Positions 1-4,435 of a DNA stretch of 7,797 nt are shown in pieces. How positions within the stretch are numbered: the stretch's first letter is position 1; every line of letters starts with the position of its first letter. Both the position numbers and the translations under genes were made by a program. The notes beneath the pieces were generated by a model. The model saw nothing but the letters and a program-made list of their open reading frames with translations. It was not told where the DNA came from and made no database searches. The DNA is taken from assembly GCA_029261905.1 (NCBI GenBank), contig JAJDAM010000875.1, positions 1-7,797 on the forward strand, in the 5' to 3' direction. This DNA is from Deltaproteobacteria bacterium (GTDB taxonomy: Bacteria; Myxococcota_A; UBA9160; SMWR01).

Positions 1-209
1 CCCTTGCCCTGGTTCTGCTCGTGGTAGACCACATGTGAGACGCGCGATTCCACTTTGTCCCGAATCAGTTCGCTGGTTCCGTCAGTCGATGCGTCGTCGA
101 CGACAATGATCTCTTTGCCCTGAATTGGAGAAGCCAACACAGCATCGATGATCTGCTCGAGGGTGGTGATTTCGTTGAAACAGGGAATTACAATCGACAC
201 GGTCGTCAT
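1..209 (-). CDS. Family 2 glycosyltransferase, DPM1-like (partial, C-terminus outside window)
   Basis: Reading the minus strand from ATG at 209 gives 69 complete residues and then the window edge. The N-terminus has the GT-A opening of family 2 glycosyltransferases: VSIVIPCFNE at residues 5-14, then EIIVVDDASTDGT at 33-45, whose DD pair (38-39) contacts the nucleotide-sugar, then a NQGKG segment at 66-70. This order, and the absence of an N-terminal membrane segment, resembles dolichyl- or polyprenyl-phosphate mannose/glucose synthases, which load a sugar from GDP- or UDP-sugar onto a lipid phosphate at the inner face of the membrane. The DXD motif, acceptor residues and any C-terminal membrane helices lie outside the window, so the substrate cannot be assigned. 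A purine-rich GAGAAAGGA sits about 12 nt upstream of the ATG and supports this start. The gene is divergent from the LLM oxidoreductase gene. The family call is secure; the DPM1-like subtype is inferred. Confidence 0.9.
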   Translation of the reverse strand, partial: MTTVSIVIPCFNEITTLEQIIDAVLASPIQGKEIIVVDDASTDGTSELIRDKVESRVSHVVYHEQNQGK

Positions 210-243
210 CGCGGATTCGGGTCCTTTCTCGGTGCCTGGTCTC

Positions 244-303
244 GTGCTTGACCTTGTTTCCGGCCTGGTGTCCGGGATTGTGTCCGGCATCGTGTCAGAT
301 CGA
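244..303. repeat. Degenerate 12-bp tandem repeat in intergenic region
   Basis: Five consecutive 12-bp units start at 244, 256, 268, 280 and 292. The three central ones are very similar (GTTTCCGGCCTG, GTGTCCGGGATT, GTGTCCGGCATC); the outer two are more diverged but begin GTGCTT and GTGTCA in the same phase. The array lies 35 bp upstream of the GT2 start, in its 5' untranslated or promoter region. It looks like a short minisatellite produced by slippage. No function is visible. Confidence 0.7.
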
Positions 304-343
304 TTCGTGATTCGACTGAGCGCCAGACGCAGTATCGCAGCGA

Positions 344-370
344 CTCGATCGCTTTGTCTCGATCGCTTTG
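344..370. repeat. 13-bp direct repeat upstream of the LLM oxidoreductase
   Basis: CTCGATCGCTTTG occurs at 344-356 and again, identically, at 358-370, giving a 14-bp period separated by one T. Each copy contains the palindrome CGATCG. The pair ends 37 bp before the GTG start of the LLM gene, so it could be a tandem operator for a regulator binding on successive helical turns or simply a short duplication. Only the repeat itself is directly supported. Confidence 0.65.
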
Positions 371-395
371 CGCAGCCGGAAAGCTAACACGAAAC

Positions 396-401
396 GGAGG
401 A
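396..401 (+). promoter_or_regulatory. Strong Shine-Dalgarno site that fixes the LLM gene start
   Basis: GGAGGA is followed by a 6-nt spacer and GTG at 408. This site favours GTG 408 over the in-frame upstream TTG at 354, whose extra 18 residues would precede the first beta strand of the family fold and match nothing in it. Confidence 0.85.
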
Positions 402-407
402 CTCGCA

Positions 408-1256
408 GTGAAGTTCGGACTCTTCGGGATCGGCTCCGGGAATTGCAGCGACCCCGAGGTCGCGGTGCGGGTATCGCGGGCAGCGGAGGCCGCTGGATTC
501 GATTCGGTTTGGAGCGGCGAGCACGTCGTACTTCCGGATCCGCAGAGTCCGCCTTCGCCGGTCCCGCCCCACTTCGAGATGCTCGATCCGCTGATCGTGC
601 TGTCCTATATCGCCGCGAACACCACCTCGCTTCGACTCGGAACCGGAATCATCATCTTGCCGCAAAGAAACCCGTTGGTGCTCGCGAAGGAGTTGGCCAG
701 TCTCGATGTGGTGTCGCGCGGTCGGCTGCTGTTTGGCGTCGGGGTCGGTTACCTGCGTGCAGAGTTCGATGCACTCGGGGTTCCGTTCGAGAGGCGCGGC
801 GAACGCACGGACGAATACATCCGAGCCATTCGATCGATTTGGAACCAATCCGAACCGAACTTCGAAGGTGAGTTCGCGCGATTTTCCGGAGTTCAAGCCA
901 AGCCGGGCCCGATCCAACCCGGAGGGCCTCCCATCGTCATCGGCGGAAATAGCCCGGCGGCGTGGCGACGCGCGGTCGAACACGGCAACGGCTGGTTCGG
1001 CTTCGCCCTCGATGCGAACAAGACGCGCGAGTGTATCGAAGGCATCCAGGCAGCCAGCCGCAAGTACCCAAGGCCGCCAGAGCTGGGCGAACTCGAGATC
1101 AGCGTGGCTCCACTCGCGCCGATGAACGCGGGTACTGTTCAACAATTCGAGGAACTCGGCGTAGACCGGATCATCTCGCTGCTGCCGGGTCGTTGGAAAC
1201 CCGATGAGATCGTGAACTTCATCGAAGAGACCGGCGAACTGATCAGTCCGAGCTGA
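408..1256 (+). CDS. LLM-class (luciferase-like) F420- or flavin-dependent oxidoreductase
   Basis: This 282-residue protein has the single-domain TIM-barrel pattern of bacterial luciferase-like monooxygenases and F420-dependent dehydrogenases. It opens with a first beta strand (KFGLFG, residues 2-7), then AAGFDSVWSGEHVVLP (28-43), a family signature with the active-site His at 39. Next come LRLGTGIIILPQRNP (75-89), LASLDVVSRGRLLFGVGVG (96-114) with the GVGVGY cofactor loop, an E-x-x-ALGVPFERRGERTDEY segment (119-137), and PPIVIGGNSPAAWRRAVEHGNGW (174-196), the phosphate-binding strand. The overall pattern fits the Rv2161c-type subfamily of probable F420-dependent enzymes, but sequence alone does not separate F420 from FMN use, and the substrate is unknown. 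Length is normal for the subfamily and no frame disruption is visible. It is transcribed divergently from the GT2 gene. Its last 14 bases overlap the end of the convergent c-di-GMP gene, so it is probably monocistronic. Confidence 0.9.
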   Translation: MKFGLFGIGSGNCSDPEVAVRVSRAAEAAGFDSVWSGEHVVLPDPQSPPSPVPPHFEMLDPLIVLSYIAANTTSLRLGTGIIILPQRNPLVLAKELASLDVVSRGRLLFGVGVGYLRAEFDALGVPFERRGERTDEYIRAIRSIWNQSEPNFEGEFARFSGVQAKPGPIQPGGPPIVIGGNSPAAWRRAVEHGNGWFGFALDANKTRECIEGIQAASRKYPRPPELGELEISVAPLAPMNAGTVQQFEELGVDRIISLLPGRWKPDEIVNFIEETGELISPS

Positions 1257-3489
1257 CCCGGCTCAGGAACTGCTCGAATTCCTCCGCCGGCACCGGCCCA
1301 CTGAACAGGAACCCCTGCATTTCATCACAGCCGTGTTCTCCGAGGAACACCGCTTGGGCTTCGAGGTCGACCCCTTCGGCCACGACCTTCAGACCCAGTC
1401 CCTGTGCCATGCTGATGACGGCCGTCGTAATCGCGCCCGTCGCGGAATCCGAATCCGCGTCGCGTACGAAGGAGCGATCCATCTTCAATGAGTCGAGCGG
1501 AAAGTTGGCGATGAAGCTCAGCGACGAGTAGCCGGTACCGAAATCGTCGAGCGCGACCTTGACGCCCATGTGACGCAGATCTCGCAACACCACTGCGATC
1601 GCTTCTGCGTCGTTCAGCATCACACTCTCTGTGATCTCGATTTCCAGATGGGATGGGTCGAGACAGGTTTCCTGCAGGACGGCCGCGATCATCGAGCCGA
1701 CGTTCTGCCTCTGAAACTGCACGATCGAGGCGTTGACTGCGACGCGGATCGGTTCGAACCCCGCTTCCTGCCACGTCTTGTTCTGTCGTCTCGCGGTCCG
1801 CAACTCCCACTCGCCGATCGGACCGATCAACCCCGTCTCTTCGCACACGGGAATGACCTCGGCGGGCGACACCGAACCCAGTTCCTCGTTCGTCCAGCGC
1901 AGCAGCCCCTCCATGCCCACGACGCGACGCGTGATGATGTCGACCTTGGGTTGGTAGTGCAATCGCAGCTCGTCGCGCTCGATGGCTCCGCGAAGTTGCC
2001 GTTCGAGCATGAACCGGCGATTGGTCGCCGCGTCCATCGAAGGGGTGTAGTAGCGATACCCGCTGCGTCCAGACTGCTTCGCGGCGTACATCGCACGATC
2101 CGCAAATTGAAGCAGCGAATCGGGGTGCCCTGCATCGTTGGGGAAGACCGCGATTCCGATACTGGCTGTGACCGTGACTTCGTGTTCGTCCACGCAAATC
2201 GGCGCCGTGAGCTCGCCAATCAACCGGGCGGCGACATCTCCAACCACACCCGGCTCACGAATTCTCGGCAGCAGGACCGAAAATTCGTCTCCACCGAGCC
2301 GCGACACTGCAGATTCCAGATCGATCTGCGGTAGCTCCTCCATCTCGAACCGCGCGACTGTATCGTTGCGACGAACGTATTCACTCAATCGTTCCGCGAC
2401 GACCTGCAGGATCCGGTCTCCGACCGAGTGGCCAAGAGAATCGTTGACTCGCTTGAAGCGATCGAGGTCGATGTAGAGAAGCGCCAGCAGTGAGCCGCTC
2501 TCGCGCGCCTCGGTGATTTCTCTCTCGAGTTGCTCGTTGAAGTATCGCCGATTCGCGAGGCCCGTGAGGCCATCGAAGTTTGCCAGATATCGGATCTGCC
2601 TTTCCGATTCGACCTGTTCGGTGACATCTTGAATCGTACCGGCAACGAATGAATCTTCATCGTCATGACCACGGATGGATTCGCCACGTAGCTGCACGTA
2701 TCGAACATGCCCGCTTGGCAGTACGATGCGCTGCTGGATCGCGAAATTGCCGTCCGAGGCGAGGGCCTCAGCGACCTGCTCACGGGATTCTTCGCGATCA
2801 TCCGGGTGAACCGATTGCCAGAACTGCCCGTAACTCGCTTCAGTCACGATTGGATCCAAACCGAAGACCTGGAAGACCACTGGCGACCAGTGCATCTCCT
2901 TGTTCGAAGTTCGCCACTCCCAGCTTCCGAGCCCCGCGATTCTCGCTGCGGTCGCAAGCGAAGCGGCACCCCGTCGTACTTCGCCTAGATCGCTGCTCGC
3001 GCTCATCAGGTAGGCGACCCGGGTCGCGAGTAGCGGCCAGCGGATGGGTTTGGTGATGAAATCCGACGCACCAGCCTCGAGTGCTTCGTGGGTCGGATCC
3101 ATGCGATCCGGCGAGGTCATCACCAACACGGGTGTATGGGTCGCCGCAAACGCGCCGGATTCACGCTCGAGCGACCGGAGGCGGCGACAGAACTCGACCC
3201 CACCGGATTCGATCCCGCTGGATTCGACCTCATCCGATTCGACTTGATCCGATTCGCCCTCGCTCGCTTCGACTCGGCCCATGCCGGGCAGCGAAAGCTC
3301 GAGCAGCACGAGATCGGGGGGGCGCTTCGCGCAGATCGCAAGAGCCTTGGAAGCGTCAGCGGCTTCGATGACCGCGTATCCCTCGTTTTCGAGCGCTTCA
3401 CGCGCGATGGCCCGGATCAACCGATCATCGTCCACCACGAGGATCAACCCGTTGGAGTCTTTAGCCGCACATGACATCACTGTGTTCAT
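1243..3489 (-). CDS. Cyclic-di-GMP protein: receiver, PAS, GGDEF and EAL domains
   Basis: This 748-residue cytosolic protein has no membrane segment. The receiver domain (about 14-165) has the acidic pocket VVDDD (18-22), T125 and K147 in DFITKPI, but Glu64 replaces the phospho-accepting Asp, and a pentapeptide repeat insert (about 73-98) follows. A PAS_3-like domain (about 180-292) has SWEW and VHPDDR. The GGDEF domain (about 297-482) keeps DGLTGLANRR, IDLDRFKRVND and a canonical GGDEF at 399-403, with an unusual 17-residue insert at about 381-397. The EAL domain (about 492-742) reads EGL at 527-529 and keeps the metal and catalytic residues: N586, E618 and E621 of EIEITES, DDFGTG at 648-653, K669, E705 in AEGV and Q725. 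Both diguanylate cyclase and phosphodiesterase activities are therefore chemically possible; which dominates is not visible. I chose ATG 3489. TTG 3513 and ATG 3477 are in-frame alternatives and none has a strong ribosome site. It is divergent from the crotonase gene and overlaps the LLM gene by 14 bp at its end. Confidence 0.93.
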   Translation of the reverse strand: MNTVMSCAAKDSNGLILVVDDDRLIRAIAREALENEGYAVIEAADASKALAICAKRPPDLVLLELSLPGMGRVEASEGESDQVESDEVESSGIESGGVEFCRRLRSLERESGAFAATHTPVLVMTSPDRMDPTHEALEAGASDFITKPIRWPLLATRVAYLMSASSDLGEVRRGAASLATAARIAGLGSWEWRTSNKEMHWSPVVFQVFGLDPIVTEASYGQFWQSVHPDDREESREQVAEALASDGNFAIQQRIVLPSGHVRYVQLRGESIRGHDDEDSFVAGTIQDVTEQVESERQIRYLANFDGLTGLANRRYFNEQLEREITEARESGSLLALLYIDLDRFKRVNDSLGHSVGDRILQVVAERLSEYVRRNDTVARFEMEELPQIDLESAVSRLGGDEFSVLLPRIREPGVVGDVAARLIGELTAPICVDEHEVTVTASIGIAVFPNDAGHPDSLLQFADRAMYAAKQSGRSGYRYYTPSMDAATNRRFMLERQLRGAIERDELRLHYQPKVDIITRRVVGMEGLLRWTNEELGSVSPAEVIPVCEETGLIGPIGEWELRTARRQNKTWQEAGFEPIRVAVNASIVQFQRQNVGSMIAAVLQETCLDPSHLEIEITESVMLNDAEAIAVVLRDLRHMGVKVALDDFGTGYSSLSFIANFPLDSLKMDRSFVRDADSDSATGAITTAVISMAQGLGLKVVAEGVDLEAQAVFLGEHGCDEMQGFLFSGPVPAEEFEQFLSRVSSD
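3191..3276 (-). repeat. 15-bp tandem repeat inside the receiver domain coding sequence
   Basis: The 7-base core GATTCGA or a one- to two-base variant recurs at exactly 15-bp spacing at 3191, 3206, 3221, 3236, 3251 and 3266. Because 15 is a multiple of three the array stays in frame and encodes E-S-x-x-V/I pentapeptides: ESDQV, ESDEV, ESSGI, ESGGV. It adds about 25 acidic residues between the receiver's LPGM loop and its next helix (EFCRRLR). A related receiver would normally have only one such unit here. Confidence 0.85.
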
Positions 3490-3536
3490 CGTCCGGCCGC
3501 GACTTCCGATCAATCTCGAATATCCGTGATCGTGTG

Positions 3537-3542
3537 ATTGTA
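3537..3542 (-). promoter_or_regulatory. Candidate -10 element for the c-di-GMP gene
   Basis: On the minus strand this reads TACAAT, one mismatch from the sigma-70 -10 consensus, 47 bases before ATG 3489 and 23 before TTG 3513. The sequence 17 bases upstream is not a good -35, so this rests on a single hexamer in an AT-richer patch between two divergent genes. Confidence 0.25.
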
Positions 3543-3544
3543 GA

Positions 3545-3561
3545 TTTCGACAAATACGAAA
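3545..3561. promoter_or_regulatory. Small dyad between divergent genes, possible operator
   Basis: TTTCG at 3545-3549 and CGAAA at 3557-3561 form an inverted repeat with a 7-base centre. It lies just upstream of the candidate -10 of the c-di-GMP gene and about 85 bp before the crotonase start, so a bound regulator could affect both genes. The arms are only 5 bp and could occur by chance. Confidence 0.2.
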
Positions 3562-3634
3562 ATCGCATACCGTTTTGGGTTCTGTGGGTTGCTACTGTTG
3601 TCGCCCGATCACTCACCTGAGCTGGGAACCACAC

Positions 3635-3640
3635 GAGAAA
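3635..3640 (+). promoter_or_regulatory. Probable ribosome binding site of the crotonase gene
   Basis: GAGAAA is followed 6 nt later by ATG at 3647. It supports that start over an in-frame TTG at 3575, whose added 24 residues (including a CYCC run) do not match the start of crotonases, which begin directly with the first beta strand. Confidence 0.45.
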
Positions 3641-3646
3641 CCATCG

Positions 3647-4435
3647 ATGGCATTCAACAACATCCAATTCGAAGTGAGCGACGGACTGGCTCGCTTGACC
3701 CTCGATCGACCCAAGGCAGCCAACGCGCTCGATCTGGACCTGGTCAAGGAACTCCTCGAGGCCGCGACGACCTGTTCGGAGGATCCATCGATTCGCGCGG
3801 TATTGATGACCGGCTCTGGCAAGATGTTCTCCGCCGGCGGGGACCTGCGTAGCTTCGCCGACGCGGGAGATCAGGTCGCCGCTCATCTGACACAGCTTGC
3901 CGAGACTCTGCACGCCGCGATCGCGAAGCTGGCACGCATGAATGCTCCGCTAGTCGTTGCGGTCAACGGAGCTGCTGCCGGCGCCGGCCTCAGCCTGGTC
4001 TGCATGAGCGACCTCGCGATCGCAGCAGAATCGGCGAGTTTCACGATGGCCTATACGGCCGCGGGCCTCACCCCGGATGGCAGTTCGACCTACTACCTGC
4101 CCCGGGCAGTTGGAGAGCGACGCGCAAGAGAACTGATCCTCACCAATCGGCGCCTGTCATCGGGCGAAGCGATGGAGTGGGGTCTCGTGCAGGCGGTGGT
4201 TCCGGATGACGAACTGATGGCCGAGGCCGAGAAACTCGCGACCCGATTGAGCCGAGGTCCGACGCTCGCATTCGGCGCAGCCAAGCGGCTGCTGATCGAC
4301 GGCGCGAATTCCGAACTCGAGCCCCAGATGGATGCCGAGACGAAGGCCATCGCGAGCATGACCGAGAACGCCGACGGCCGTGAAGGGATTGCTGCCTTTC
4401 TCGAGAAACGACGGCCTGAGTTCAAGGGCCAGTAA
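3647..4435 (+). CDS. Crotonase-fold enoyl-CoA hydratase/isomerase, PaaG-like active site
   Basis: This 262-residue protein shows the full crotonase layout: ARLTLDRPKAANALD (15-29), the first oxyanion-hole loop GKMFSAGGDL (58-67), VVAVNGAAAGAGLSLVCMSD (103-122) with the second oxyanion-hole glycine, FTMAYTAAGLTPDGSSTYYL (132-151), then the helical C-terminus with AMEWGLVQAVVP (175-186). The two catalytic glutamates of rat mitochondrial enoyl-CoA hydratase (Glu144, Glu164) align with Ser116 and Tyr136, so classical hydration is unlikely. Asp144, in the TPDG motif, matches the single catalytic Asp of PaaG-type 1,2-epoxyphenylacetyl-CoA isomerases and related enoyl-CoA isomerases. An acyl-CoA double-bond or epoxide isomerase is therefore the best guess. 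No other phenylacetate (paa) gene is nearby, so I do not assign paaG. It has a Lys/Arg-rich end without a peroxisomal or secretion signal and is cytosolic. The downstream membrane-protein frame starts within its last 56 bases. Confidence 0.9.
   Translation: MAFNNIQFEVSDGLARLTLDRPKAANALDLDLVKELLEAATTCSEDPSIRAVLMTGSGKMFSAGGDLRSFADAGDQVAAHLTQLAETLHAAIAKLARMNAPLVVAVNGAAAGAGLSLVCMSDLAIAAESASFTMAYTAAGLTPDGSSTYYLPRAVGERRARELILTNRRLSSGEAMEWGLVQAVVPDDELMAEAEKLATRLSRGPTLAFGAAKRLLIDGANSELEPQMDAETKAIASMTENADGREGIAAFLEKRRPEFKGQ

Noticed and set aside
148..387. Plus-strand frame of 79 residues across the GT2 start and the intergenic region
   Set aside because: It runs antisense over the GT2 coding start and its LVSGLVSGIVSGIV segment is just the 12-bp repeat translated. 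There is no ribosome site.
384..1145. Open frame of 253 codons on the minus strand opposite the LLM gene
   Set aside because: The plus strand encodes clear LLM motifs and a strong ribosome site. The antisense product has low complexity and no family pattern.
3521..3538. GTGAT repeated at an 8-bp period, resembling half of a CRP-type site
   Set aside because: The two copies are direct and not inverted, and there is no TCACA partner at the right distance, so it does not make a CRP/FNR site.
3575..3646. N-terminal extension of the crotonase with a CYCC run
   Set aside because: It needs a TTG start with no ribosome site and adds nothing that crotonases share; ATG 3647 has GAGAAA at the right spacing.
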